A stretch of DNA of 33,369 nt from Clostridia bacterium (GTDB lineage Bacteria > Bacillota > Clostridia > Oscillospirales > CAG-272), in contig JAFQPL010000059.1 in the NCBI GenBank assembly GCA_017411785.1, positions 1-33,369 on the forward strand. The letters are read 5' to 3'. The notes under the pieces were generated by a model, which was given only the letters and a program-made list of their open reading frames with translations, was not told the origin of the DNA and did not search any database. How positions within the stretch are numbered: the first letter of the stretch is position 1; each line of letters opens with the position of its first letter. Of this stretch, positions 7,421 through 17,654 are shown one piece after another. Position numbers and translations under genes: made by a program.

Positions 7421-9018
7421 TGCTGTTTACGTCTTACGGTTTTATTGCATTTGTAGCGGTAGTTCTGGTTCTTTATTACGTAGTTCCAAAGAAAACGCAG
7501 TGTATGCTCTTGCTTGCGGCAAGCTATTTCTTCTATGCTTTTTCGGGACTTTGGAATTTTGCTTTTATACTTGCGGTTACGGTTTCCTGCTTTATTATAG
7601 CAAGGGTAATAGCAAGAATGAAGGCAAGAGAGGACGATACCGTAGAGAAAAACAGAGACGCTTGGGAAAAGGAAGAGAGAAAAGCCTATAGAGCAAAGCA
7701 AAAGAAGCGTCGGCTTCGAGTGCTTGTTCTCGGCGTAATTATTAACATCGGAATTCTTGCCGTTATAAAGTATACAGAGTTTGCGGTCACTAACGTAAAT
7801 TCCTTACTTTCGCTTTTCGGTGTAAATAAAATAAGCGTTCCAAGCTTTATCTTGCCATTGGGTATTTCCTTTTTTACATTTCAAAGCGTTTCGTATCTTA
7901 TCGACGTTTATAGGGGAAAGACCTTTGCGGAGCAGAATTTCGCAAGGTTTGCGCTCTTCGTTTCGTTTTTTCCGCAGCTTGTTCAAGGTCCTATATCAAG
8001 ACATTCGGATCTTGCCAATCAGCTTTATGAGCCGCATAAATTTGACGGAGTAAAGGTCAAATTCGGTTTACAGCGAATACTCTGGGGCTTCTTTAAGAAG
8101 CTTGTTATTGCAGACAGGATAGCGGTTGCGATATCTGCGCTTACCAATACCGATAATAATTACGGCGGTGCGTATGTTTTTGTCCTGATCATATTTTATT
8201 CAATACAGATATATGCCGATTTTACGGGTGGAATAGATATTACCATAGGTATTGCAGAGGCGCTCGGAATGAAGCTTGCCGAGAACTTTAACCGCCCCTT
8301 CTCGTCGCGCTCAACAAAAGAATATTGGAACCGTTGGCATATGACTATGGGAAATTGGTTTAACGACTACATATTTATGCCGCTTTCGGTAACAAAGCCC
8401 TTGCTCAAGCTTTCAAAGACTGCGAGAAGTAAAAATAACCGATTTATGAAAGGGCTTGGGAAGAGGATACCTGTCTACACCGCAACTACAGTTACCTGGT
8501 TTACAACGGGACTTTGGCACGGAGCCGCGTGGAATTTTATAGTTTGGGGTATGCTCAATTGCCTTGTGATACTTGTTTCGCAGGAGCTTGAGCCTTTGTA
8601 CAGACGGTTCAGAGGAAGATTTCCAAAGCTTGTCGCGTCATATCCTTACCATTGCTTTGCGGTAACGAGAACCTTTTTGCTTATGGGCTTGATACGCTCG
8701 CTTGATTGCTATAGAAACGTAAGCGTTACTTTTGCCTCGTGGGGCAGTATGTTTACAAGCTTTAATTGGGGTGAGGTCTTTGGAGGCGGCTTGCTTGGCC
8801 TCGGACTTGATATCGTTGACTACGTGATAATAGCTGTCGCGGTGCTTGTAGTGTTTACCGTTTCAAAGCTTGGCGAAAAGCGCGATATACGCGAGGCGCT
8901 CGTGGGTAAAACAGCTCTTTCATGGACGCTTACGGGACTTGTGCTGATGGCAATACTTCTGTTTGGCGCATATGGAACGGATTTTGCCTCAATACCGTCT
9001 ATTTACGGTCAGTTCTGA
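7420..9018 (+). CDS. MBOAT-family membrane O-acyltransferase (DltB/AlgI-like)
   Basis: 532 residues with about ten or more hydrophobic segments. MBOAT hallmarks are LPLGISFFTFQSVSYLID, FFPQLVQGPISR, EYWNRWHMTMGNWF (His307) and TTGLWHGAAWNFIVWG with the conserved His367. Such proteins move an acyl or D-alanyl group from a carrier or thioester through the membrane onto an extracellular polymer. It is longer than typical DltB (about 400 residues) and closer to AlgI length. A very basic, charged insertion sits at about residues 66-103 on a presumably cytosolic loop, possibly a docking site for the acidic carrier protein (inference). It overlaps the carrier gene by one base and is followed 19 bases later by the SGNH gene. 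Confidence 0.92.
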   Translation: MLFTSYGFIAFVAVVLVLYYVVPKKTQCMLLLAASYFFYAFSGLWNFAFILAVTVSCFIIARVIARMKAREDDTVEKNRDAWEKEERKAYRAKQKKRRLRVLVLGVIINIGILAVIKYTEFAVTNVNSLLSLFGVNKISVPSFILPLGISFFTFQSVSYLIDVYRGKTFAEQNFARFALFVSFFPQLVQGPISRHSDLANQLYEPHKFDGVKVKFGLQRILWGFFKKLVIADRIAVAISALTNTDNNYGGAYVFVLIIFYSIQIYADFTGGIDITIGIAEALGMKLAENFNRPFSSRSTKEYWNRWHMTMGNWFNDYIFMPLSVTKPLLKLSKTARSKNNRFMKGLGKRIPVYTATTVTWFTTGLWHGAAWNFIVWGMLNCLVILVSQELEPLYRRFRGRFPKLVASYPYHCFAVTRTFLLMGLIRSLDCYRNVSVTFASWGSMFTSFNWGEVFGGGLLGLGLDIVDYVIIAVAVLVVFTVSKLGEKRDIREALVGKTALSWTLTGLVLMAILLFGAYGTDFASIPSIYGQF

Positions 9019-9037
9019 TTAAGCGGGGGAAAAAAAC

Positions 9038-10072
9038 ATGAAGAAAAAAATAATTATAAGTGTTGCTTTTTTGTTCGCGATTATAATTTTGATTGCTTTG
9101 CTGACTCCGCTGCTTGTTCCAAAGGCAATTGGCGAAAATAGACTTACGGGGGAATATTATGAAAGCGCTGGCGAAAACGACGTTATATTTCTCGGTGATT
9201 GTGAGGTCTATGAGACCTTTATACCGGCAATTCTTTGGGAGGAATACGGAATATCCTCTTACGTGAGGGGAACTCCCCAGCAGCTTATATGGCAATCTTA
9301 TTATATATTGGAAGAAACCTTTAAATACGAAAAGCCGAAGGCGGTCGTTTTTAACGTTTATTCCTTAAAATACGGAGAGCCTACTGAGCAGAGTAAGATA
9401 AATAATCGCTTAACGCTTGATTCTATGCGGTGGTCGAAAACAAAAATCGATGCAATCAATGCATCGATGACAGAGGATGAAAATTTTTTAGAGTATTTAA
9501 TTCCTTTTTTGGCGTATCATCATAGAATAACCGAGCTTAATAAAAACGATTTCGAATTTTGGTTTAAGAGTCCGCCTAATGCATCTGACAGCGGTTATCT
9601 TATGCAAACGGGGGTAGTCCCTGCAAAAGCATCGGACGGAGCGCCGAAAGAGCCGTTAGATCTTGATTTTTCGCAAACGGCTATCGATTATCTTGATAAG
9701 ATAAAAAATATCTGCGATGCAAACGGATGTGAGCTTATTCTTGTTAAAGCTCCGCCAAATCATCCAAGCTATTATTGGTTTGATGAGTATGAGCTTCAAA
9801 CCGAGGAATACGCTCGCAAAAACGGCTTAAAATATTATAATCTGATTGAAAAAGAAAATGAAATAGGCATAGACTGGAGTAAGGATACCTATGACGCGGG
9901 CTGGCATCTTAATGTTTACGGTGCCGAAAAGACCTCGCGGTATTTTGGAAAAATTCTTTCTGAGGAGTGCGGAATAGAAGACCGCAGAAATGATGCCGAG
10001 TTATCGCAAAGATGGAATAATAATTTAAGGATGTATAAAGAAAGAAAAGAAACTATGGAGGAAGAAAAGTAA
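9038..10072 (+). CDS. DltD-like SGNH-family protein with Cys at the nucleophile position
   Basis: 344 residues. An N-terminal signal-anchor (about 4-27) is followed by an extracytoplasmic SGNH/GDSL-like domain. The block that normally reads GDS or GSS is FLGDCEVYE here, with Cys55 in place of the catalytic Ser. The C-terminal Asp/His block is present as YDAGWHLNVYG (Asp286, His290). The position in the cassette equals that of DltD or AlgJ/AlgX, which assist extracellular acyl transfer. The protein may be a Cys-dependent acyl carrier or transferase, or may have lost hydrolase activity; both are inference. A GGGGG-type ribosome binding site precedes the ATG, and its stop overlaps the next start (TAATG). 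Confidence 0.85.
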   Translation: MKKKIIISVAFLFAIIILIALLTPLLVPKAIGENRLTGEYYESAGENDVIFLGDCEVYETFIPAILWEEYGISSYVRGTPQQLIWQSYYILEETFKYEKPKAVVFNVYSLKYGEPTEQSKINNRLTLDSMRWSKTKIDAINASMTEDENFLEYLIPFLAYHHRITELNKNDFEFWFKSPPNASDSGYLMQTGVVPAKASDGAPKEPLDLDFSQTAIDYLDKIKNICDANGCELILVKAPPNHPSYYWFDEYELQTEEYARKNGLKYYNLIEKENEIGIDWSKDTYDAGWHLNVYGAEKTSRYFGKILSEECGIEDRRNDAELSQRWNNNLRMYKERKETMEEEK

Positions 10073-10581
10073 TGAAAAAAGGTTTAAGGATATTGTCCGC
10101 GGTATTGTTAGTTTTGCTTGCGGTGACTGCATTCGTTGCGTGTCAGGCTAACGGCGACGGAAAGAGCGGTGATGAAAGCGGATATTATATTGAATATAAG
10201 GGAACTAAGATAGAGCTTGATAAAAAGGCGGATGCTGTTATTTCTGCGTTGGGTGAGCCTAAATCAAAGGAGTCGCTCGGTAATTGCGGAGGATACGGAG
10301 CTCAAATAAAATATGTTTATGACGATATAGTATTGTACACGGTTAAAAACGATAGCGGAGAGACTGTAGATCAGATAACCTTTTCAAATGATATCGCGGA
10401 AACGCCAAAAGGTGTTTGTATAGGTGATCCGATTGCCGACGTAGAAGCGAAGCACGGAGAACCGATAGAAAAGAGTGATACCAAATTGATTTACGGAGAA
10501 GGATCGTTATTTATTAAGTTTGGAATCAAGGACGGATACGTTGATTCAATAGATTATATCCGTGAAACACCAAAAAATTAA
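10072..10581 (+). CDS. Small secreted lipoprotein of unknown function
   Basis: 169 residues. A lipoprotein signal peptide ends in FVAC, with Cys24 as the lipidated residue. The mature part has two similar halves, each with a short beta-rich pattern around LGEP (about residues 60-63) or HGEP (about 128-131) followed by a tyrosine strand and a final 'V..I' strand. This recalls DUF4309 or BamE-like duplicated folds, but I cannot assign a family firmly. It overlaps the preceding stop by one base and is followed by the operon terminator, so it is the last gene of the envelope cassette. It is likely tethered to the outer face of the membrane near the acyl-transfer machinery. Confidence 0.85.
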   Translation: MKKGLRILSAVLLVLLAVTAFVACQANGDGKSGDESGYYIEYKGTKIELDKKADAVISALGEPKSKESLGNCGGYGAQIKYVYDDIVLYTVKNDSGETVDQITFSNDIAETPKGVCIGDPIADVEAKHGEPIEKSDTKLIYGEGSLFIKFGIKDGYVDSIDYIRETPKN

Positions 10582-10596
10582 AAGACCGATTTTTAT

Positions 10597-10637
10597 TGCC
10601 GAAAAGCGTATTTTGACGCTTTTCGGCATATTTTTTT
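10597..10637 (+). terminator. Intrinsic terminator of the envelope operon
   Basis: A perfect 13-bp stem (10597-10609 with 10616-10628) with a 6-base loop is followed by TA and seven T residues. It separates the envelope operon from the hrcA promoter. Confidence 0.93.
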
Positions 10638-10707
10638 AAAAAATCAAAGTTAAGGCCGTAAAATTAGCACTTTAAAAAAATAAATAACAAAAATTTTAAA
10701 AAAATGC

Positions 10708-10736
10708 TTGACAAATTAAAAAAACAGTGGTATATT
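10708..10736 (+). promoter_or_regulatory. Sigma-A promoter of the hrcA-dnaK operon
   Basis: TTGACA (10708-10713), a 17-base spacer and TATATT (10731-10736). The expected start lies near 10743, directly in front of the CIRCE operator. An isolated CIRCE half-site TTAGCACTT also occurs upstream at 10664-10672. Confidence 0.9.
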
Positions 10737-10748
10737 TTATACATAAGG

Positions 10749-10775
10749 TTAGCACTTGATATCAGAGAGTGCTAA
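10749..10775 (+). promoter_or_regulatory. CIRCE operator (HrcA binding site)
   Basis: TTAGCACTT-N9-GAGTGCTAA matches the CIRCE consensus TTAGCACTC-N9-GAGTGCTAA with a single change (the ninth base of the left arm). It lies just after the promoter and before the ribosome binding site of hrcA, where the HrcA repressor blocks transcription until heat stress titrates its GroE partner (known for the family). Confidence 0.97.
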
Positions 10776-10795
10776 AAAAGAGGAGGAGGTAAGCT

Positions 10796-11869
10796 GTGAA
10801 GCAAGGCGAATTAAGTGAAAGAAAAAAGCAGATACTTAAGGCTGTCGTAGAAGCTCATATAGATGGCGGAGAGCCTGTTGGCTCAAAGTATATTGTGCAG
10901 AGCAATCTGCTTTTCTGTTCCTCGGCAACGATACGTAATGAGATGGCTGAGCTTGAGGAGCTTGGATATCTTGTTCAGCCTCACACCTCTGCGGGAAGAG
11001 TGCCAAGCGAAGCAGGTTATCGATTTTACGTTGACTCTCTTGTTGAGCAGTACGCGAGAACAACGCATGAGGTAGCGCAGATAAATCAGCTTTTACGGGT
11101 AAAGATGGATGAGATCGACCAAATACTTGATATGGCGTCGCGTCTTGCCTCGACAATGACCAATTATACGGGTATAGCGATAAAGCCAAAGGCTAATACC
11201 GTAACTATGACGAGATTTGAAATAATACCGATGGATATTAATAATTTTGCCATAGTTATGATAACCTCGGGCGGAGCGGTTAAAACAAAAAAGGTAAGGA
11301 CCGAGATCGCGGTGAGCGATTCCGTATTAAAAAAGCTTGCAGATCTTCTTAACGCACAGCTCTGCGGCCTTGGAGCAGATATGATAACTCTCCCGATAAT
11401 AATGGGAATTGAGGAAGAAATGGGCGAATATGCCTTTCTTGTAAATTCTGCGGTCAAGTGCGTGTATGAGGTCATGAATGAGATAGACGGCGGTGATATG
11501 CGTCTTACGGGTATAAATAATTTTTTGAAATATCCGGAGTATTCCGATACGGAAAAGCTCTCAGAGCTGCTTCGTACACTCGAAAGCAGAGATGAGATAC
11601 TCGATCTTGTTTCCGGTTCTGATAATGATAAAATAAACGTGCTTATAGGCTCGGAAAGCTCAGTGAAGGTTATGAATAATTCTTCACTTGTATATATTCC
11701 AATAAAAAAGGACGGAAGAACGCTTGGCGTTATCGGAGTTATAGGTCCGAGAAGAATGAATTATAAGCAGGTGCTTAAGGCACTCGGCGATATCAGTGAT
11801 AATATTTCTATTATCATAGGAGATGAGGAATTGAGTATTACTGATGGGAAAGAGAAAGAAAGTAAATAA
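10796..11869 (+). CDS. hrcA: Heat-inducible transcription repressor HrcA
   Basis: 357 residues, slightly longer than Bacillus HrcA. The N-terminal winged helix (about 1-75) includes ERKKQILKAVVEAHI, GSKYIVQ, SSATIRNEMAELEELGYL and HTSAGRVPSEAGYRFYVD, all diagnostic for HrcA. A GAF-like dimerisation and regulatory domain follows. It represses this operon through the CIRCE element in its own leader. Translation starts at GTG, with a strong GGAGGAGGT ribosome binding site 5 bases upstream. It is the first gene of hrcA-grpE-dnaK-dnaJ-prmA, the classic Firmicutes order. The gap to grpE is 21 bases. Confidence 0.98.
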   Translation: MKQGELSERKKQILKAVVEAHIDGGEPVGSKYIVQSNLLFCSSATIRNEMAELEELGYLVQPHTSAGRVPSEAGYRFYVDSLVEQYARTTHEVAQINQLLRVKMDEIDQILDMASRLASTMTNYTGIAIKPKANTVTMTRFEIIPMDINNFAIVMITSGGAVKTKKVRTEIAVSDSVLKKLADLLNAQLCGLGADMITLPIIMGIEEEMGEYAFLVNSAVKCVYEVMNEIDGGDMRLTGINNFLKYPEYSDTEKLSELLRTLESRDEILDLVSGSDNDKINVLIGSESSVKVMNNSSLVYIPIKKDGRTLGVIGVIGPRRMNYKQVLKALGDISDNISIIIGDEELSITDGKEKESK

Positions 11870-11890
11870 AACGGAGGAAAAAAGATAAAA

Positions 11891-12514
11891 ATGGAAGAAA
11901 ACAAGAATACGGTTGAGGAGGAGATCCTTACGGAAGAGGCACCTGAGAATGATGCTGAATGTCAGGAGGAAGTGGCTGATTCAGCTTCTGAGCCCGAAAA
12001 GGACGATAGCTCGGATATTGAAGACGCGCCACTCAAATTTAAGGATAAAAAAAGATTAAAAAAGGCAGAGGCAGAGCTTGATAAGCTTCGGGCTGAGCTT
12101 GCCGATGAGCAGGAAAAATATATGAGGCTTTATGCCGAGTACGATAATTTCCGCAGACGTTCCGCAAAGGAGCGTGAGGGAGTTTATGCAGAGGCGTATT
12201 GCGATGCGCTTGAGCAGATCTTACCTGTAATAGATAATCTTGAGCGTGCGGTTCAGTATACCGCTGATGATCCTGAGTCGCCAATGGCAAAAGGTATTGA
12301 GCTTACTGTAAAGAGCTGCGTTGAGGCTTTGAACAAGATGGGCGTTTATGAAATTGAGGCGCTTGGAAAGCAGTTTGACCCTAATCTTCACAATGCGGTA
12401 ATGCACGTTGAGGATGACGCGTTTGGTGAAAATGAAATAGTTGAGGTCTTTATGAAGGGATATATCAAGGGTGATAAGGTCTTGAGATTCTCTATGGTAA
12501 AGGTCGCAAATTAA
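11891..12514 (+). CDS. grpE: Nucleotide exchange factor GrpE
   Basis: 207 residues. A long acidic, disordered N-terminus (about 1-50) leads into a coiled coil (KRLKKAEAELDKLRAELADE and onward) and the conserved LYAEYDNFRRRSAKERE. The C-terminal beta domain carries LGKQFDPNLHNAVMHVED. GrpE dimers release ADP from DnaK in the cytosol and also sense temperature. GGAGG lies about 13 bases before the ATG, somewhat far. It lies between hrcA and dnaK and is controlled by the same CIRCE site. Confidence 0.97.
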   Translation: MEENKNTVEEEILTEEAPENDAECQEEVADSASEPEKDDSSDIEDAPLKFKDKKRLKKAEAELDKLRAELADEQEKYMRLYAEYDNFRRRSAKEREGVYAEAYCDALEQILPVIDNLERAVQYTADDPESPMAKGIELTVKSCVEALNKMGVYEIEALGKQFDPNLHNAVMHVEDDAFGENEIVEVFMKGYIKGDKVLRFSMVKVAN

Positions 12515-12521
12515 ATATTAA

Positions 12522-14396
<1,875 letters not shown>

Positions 14397-14408
14397 TTAA
14401 AGCTTTTA

Positions 14409-14438
14409 GGCTATCGCGGAAATTTATCCGCGATAGCC
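14409..14438 (+). other. Perfect 12-bp stem-loop between dnaK and dnaJ
   Basis: Arms 14409-14420 and 14427-14438 are exactly complementary around a 6-base loop. AAAAGTTG follows rather than a T-run, so it is not a standard terminator. It is more likely a transcript-stabilising or processing element that sets dnaK mRNA above dnaJ-prmA (inference). Confidence 0.7.
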
Positions 14439-14478
14439 AAAAGTTGTTTAATAACGAGCATAAAAATCAGAGGATTAT

Positions 14479-15621
14479 ATGGCAGATAAAAGAGATTATT
14501 ACGAGGTATTAGGCGTATCAAAAAATGCGAGCGATGCGGAAATAAAAAAAGCCTATCGTTCGATGGCAAAAAAATATCACCCTGACGTTAATCCGGGGGA
14601 CGCTGATGCTGAGGCAAAATTTAAAGAGGTTAATGAAGCGTATGCTGTGCTTTCCGATGCCGATAAAAAATCTCAGTATGATAGATTTGGACATTCGGCA
14701 TTTGAACAGGGAGGACAGGGCTCATACGGAGGCTTTGGCGCGGATTTTGGCGATCTTGGCGACATATTCGGAAGTATTTTTGGCGGAGGCTTTGGCTTTG
14801 GAGGCGCAAGGCAGAGCAAAAACGCTCCGATGCGCGGTGAGGACGTTCTTGTACGTGTTTCAATTACATTTGAAGAAGCGGCTTTCGGCGTTAAGAAGGA
14901 TATCTCTTATCATAAGGTTCAAAAATGTCCTGAATGTTCGGGAAGCGGAGCCGCAAAGGGAACTACGGCGGAAACCTGCTCAGCTTGTAACGGTACGGGT
15001 CAAAAGCGTGTAACGCAGAGAATAGGCGGAATGGCATTCCAGTCAACCGCAACCTGCGATGCTTGTCGGGGAAACGGAAAAATAATCAAAAAGCCTTGCG
15101 GGAACTGTCGTTCTACGGGATTTATAAAGGTAAACAAGACTCTTTCTGTAAATATTCCCGCGGGAATTGACGATGGAGAGCGTATTGCGCTTCGTTCTCA
15201 GGGATGCGACGGAAAGAATGGCGGACCTGCGGGAGATCTGATAATTCAGATAAGCGTTAAAGATCACGCTTATTTTGAGCGTGAGGGCGTAAATGTATTT
15301 TGTGAGGTACCGATAACTGTTTCCGACGCAGTGCTTGGTGCAGAAATAGAGGTCCCCACACTTGACGGAAATCAAAAATTTATTATTCCCGAGGGTACGC
15401 AGACAGGTACGCAATTTGTCGTTAAGCAAAAGGGAATACCTTACGTAAACAGTCAAAACCGCCGCGGAGACCTTTATTTTACGGTGGTAGTAGAAATACC
15501 GAAGGGGCTTACAGAAAAGCAAAAGGATGCGATGCGAAGCTTTGCCGAGGCATGTAACGATAGTGTTTACGTTAAGAAAAAAAGCTTTTTTAAAAAGATT
15601 TTTGACAGAGACAAAAAGTAA
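14479..15621 (+). CDS. dnaJ: Chaperone protein DnaJ (Hsp40, type I)
   Basis: 380 residues with full type I architecture: a J domain (about 4-70) with YHPDVN carrying HPD, a Gly/Phe-rich linker (about 75-115), and a zinc-binding region with four CxxC repeats ([32 protein letters not shown]). The last repeat departs slightly from CxGxG. Two C-terminal substrate domains follow. DnaJ delivers substrates to DnaK and stimulates its ATPase. The ribosome binding site AGAGGA precedes the ATG. The gene is 82 bases downstream of dnaK, across the stem-loop. Confidence 0.97.
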   Translation: MADKRDYYEVLGVSKNASDAEIKKAYRSMAKKYHPDVNPGDADAEAKFKEVNEAYAVLSDADKKSQYDRFGHSAFEQGGQGSYGGFGADFGDLGDIFGSIFGGGFGFGGARQSKNAPMRGEDVLVRVSITFEEAAFGVKKDISYHKVQKCPECSGSGAAKGTTAETCSACNGTGQKRVTQRIGGMAFQSTATCDACRGNGKIIKKPCGNCRSTGFIKVNKTLSVNIPAGIDDGERIALRSQGCDGKNGGPAGDLIIQISVKDHAYFEREGVNVFCEVPITVSDAVLGAEIEVPTLDGNQKFIIPEGTQTGTQFVVKQKGIPYVNSQNRRGDLYFTVVVEIPKGLTEKQKDAMRSFAEACNDSVYVKKKSFFKKIFDRDKK

Positions 15622-15633
15622 AGGATATTTTAA

Positions 15634-16587
15634 ATGATAGACAAGGATTATACCTGCGAGGATTGGGGCACCGAAAGCGAATGGATTCAAATAAAGGTTA
15701 CTGTGGCGCTTGATAAGCTTGATGAGACTGTGGCTGTTATGAATATGGTGTCTAACTATTTGCAGATAGAGGATTACAGCGATATAGATCTTAAGACCTG
15801 TTACGGAGATCTTATCGATGAAAGTATACTTAACGCGGATAAAACAGTTGCGTCGGTTATAGTTTATCTTTCTGTTGATAACGGAGCGGTAGATACCGTC
15901 AGCTTTTTGCGCGGACGCTTTAATGAACTGTCAATAGACGCTCAGATAAATGTAAGCGGTGTAAACGAAGAGGATTGGGCAAATTCATGGAAGGACTATT
16001 ATAAGCCTATAAAAATAGGTGAAAAAATAGTTATAGTTCCTGCGTGGGAAAAATACGAGGAGTCAGACGGAGAAATCATTGTAAGAATGGATCCGGGAAT
16101 GGCGTTTGGCACAGGGACTCACGAAACGACACGACTTGTTATTCAATTACTTGAAAAGTATGTAAAGCCTGATGTGAGGGTTGCAGACGTAGGATGCGGA
16201 AGCGGAATCCTTGCTATTTGCGCGTCAAAGCTCGGCGCAAGAGAGTGCAAGGCGTATGATATAGATCCTACCGCGGTAAAGGTCGCGAATGAAAATATTA
16301 AGGATAGCGGTCTGAATAACGTTACCTGTGAAATTTCAGATCTTCTAAGACAGGTTGATAAGAGCGCTCCGTATGATATAATCTGCGCTAATATAGTTGC
16401 TGATATTATTATTCGTATGACGCCTGACGTCGGTGAATTTATGAATGATGATTCGGTTATCTTGGCATCGGGAATAATAGTTGAACGAAGCGAGGATGTA
16501 ATAGACTGCTTTAAGGTCAACGGCTTTGAAATAATAGAGCGTGTTGAAGATAACGGATGGTGCGCGCTTGCAGTGAAAAAAGCGTAA
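15634..16587 (+). CDS. prmA: Ribosomal protein L11 methyltransferase PrmA
   Basis: 317 residues. The N-terminal domain contains EDWANSWKDYYKPIKIG, the conserved PrmA substrate-recognition block. The SAM-dependent methyltransferase domain shows GMAFGTGTHETTRL, VADVGCGSGILAICASKLG (motif I) and ICANIVADIII (motif IV). PrmA trimethylates ribosomal protein L11. It sits 12 bases after dnaJ and closes the chaperone operon, a common Firmicutes arrangement. A terminator follows at 16601-16643. Confidence 0.96.
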   Translation: MIDKDYTCEDWGTESEWIQIKVTVALDKLDETVAVMNMVSNYLQIEDYSDIDLKTCYGDLIDESILNADKTVASVIVYLSVDNGAVDTVSFLRGRFNELSIDAQINVSGVNEEDWANSWKDYYKPIKIGEKIVIVPAWEKYEESDGEIIVRMDPGMAFGTGTHETTRLVIQLLEKYVKPDVRVADVGCGSGILAICASKLGARECKAYDIDPTAVKVANENIKDSGLNNVTCEISDLLRQVDKSAPYDIICANIVADIIIRMTPDVGEFMNDDSVILASGIIVERSEDVIDCFKVNGFEIIERVEDNGWCALAVKKA

Positions 16588-16600
16588 GCAGTTTAAAATA

Positions 16601-16643
16601 AAAGCGGGAAGCACAAGGCGGACAATGCCGTGCTTCCCGCTTT
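16601..16643. terminator. Bidirectional terminator between prmA and the DUF11 gene
   Basis: A 14-bp stem (16601-16614 with 16630-16643) is followed by T residues on the plus strand and by TTTTATTTT on the minus strand. It can end both the chaperone operon and the convergent DUF11 transcript. The loop can form a further ggc/gcc pairing. Confidence 0.92.
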
Positions 16644-16679
16644 TTATAAAATGATTAATTTGCTAAAACCCATGAATTT

Positions 16680-17543
16680 TTAGATAGTTCCGGTAACGCT
16701 GTATTCCACTACGCTTGGGATTATACTTATAATTCCTGTGGTTGAATCCTGAGTAAAGGTTGCCGCGGGAACCGTTACAGATGCCGCGGTTGCGTTTGGA
16801 ACAGTAAGCGTTCCGTTAACGTAATTATAATCTGAGCCGAGAAGGAGAGTTCCGTCGCGGGATACTGTTATATTATCGGGTGCGGGATTAAATTCGTCGG
16901 TAAGAACTACGTTTTCCGCGGCGGTATTTCCGTAGTTATAGATCTTTATTGAATAAGTTATCGCTTCACCGCAAATTACGGGATTTGGAGACATCTGCTT
17001 GATTATAGATACATTAGCCGCACTTGCCACGGTAACGGTTGCGCTTGCGGTAGAATCGGCGCACTCCGAGGTGCTTTCAAAGTTGGACGTGTTAGTTATT
17101 GATGATGTGAGAGCAAGAGGCGCGTATTCGTTGGCTTGAGCGTTGTATATGATATTGGCTGTTGCACCCGCGGGAATGCTTGGAATACCAAAGATAAGAC
17201 TTCCGGCAACACTTGTGTCAACGGTAAGCTGTGCGCTTACGTCTTGACCGTTTATCAATAAAACGGCAGGTGATATATAGGTTAAAGGGGTAAGCTCCGA
17301 CGCACCGAAAACGTAGGTTCCGAGATTATCGGTAATAGTGCTTCCTGATAAGGCGCTTCCGGATGAGTTCGTTACCGTAAGGATGTAGGTTATAACCGAT
17401 CCGTCACGGTAGGTAGATCCTACACTTGTTTTTGTAAATCCGACAGCAGATTCGAGAGCTATTTCCGCAACGTTTGAAACCTTGGTTTCGGAAATACCGC
17501 CCGACGTGTAGCTGACTGTAGCAAAGTTTTCAATTGAAGGCAT
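16680..17543 (-). CDS. DUF11 repeat protein without a signal peptide
   Basis: 287 residues, rich in Ser, Thr, Ala, Val and Asn. It has two DUF11-type (TIGR01451) beta-sandwich segments, one around GSVITYILTVTNSSG (48-62) with ITDNLG after it, and one around GEAITYSIKIYNYGNTAAEN with VVLTDEF after it. DUF11 domains usually occur in cell-surface or spore-coat-like proteins, yet this one starts MPSIENFATVSYTSGG with no signal peptide, membrane segment or sorting motif. ATG at 17543 is supported by TAGGAG about 9 bases upstream. It lies downstream of addA behind a long stem-loop and probably has separate expression. Its function is unknown; a structural shell, spore or exosporium component is a guess. 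Confidence 0.85.
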   Translation of the reverse strand: MPSIENFATVSYTSGGISETKVSNVAEIALESAVGFTKTSVGSTYRDGSVITYILTVTNSSGSALSGSTITDNLGTYVFGASELTPLTYISPAVLLINGQDVSAQLTVDTSVAGSLIFGIPSIPAGATANIIYNAQANEYAPLALTSSITNTSNFESTSECADSTASATVTVASAANVSIIKQMSPNPVICGEAITYSIKIYNYGNTAAENVVLTDEFNPAPDNITVSRDGTLLLGSDYNYVNGTLTVPNATAASVTVPAATFTQDSTTGIISIIPSVVEYSVTGTI

Positions 17544-17570
17544 AGTCTGTTCTCCTAAAGATTATTAAAT

Positions 17571-17609
17571 AGAGACGCCGTGAGAGCGCAACGCGCTTTC
17601 ACGGCGTCT
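17571..17609 (-). terminator. Long stem-loop after addA
   Basis: A 19-bp stem (17571-17589 with 17591-17609, one G-T pair; one base between the arms as drawn, so the innermost pairs must open to form the loop) lies between addA and the DUF11 gene. On the minus strand it is followed by ATTTAATAATC, only moderately T-rich. It is probably the addAB terminator, perhaps leaky. Confidence 0.7.
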
Positions 17610-17654
17610 CTATTAAAGTATATGCTGTAAAGCATAAAAGAGAAACATTGTTTG

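Noticed and set aside
6792..7701. Minus-strand open frames (152 and 195 codons) across the adenylation, carrier and MBOAT genes
   Set aside because: They lie entirely antisense to well-supported, translationally coupled genes and show no family features.
14409..14438. Intrinsic terminator between dnaK and dnaJ
   Set aside because: The stem is perfect but is followed by AAAAGTTG and not by a T-run, and dnaJ has no obvious promoter of its own.
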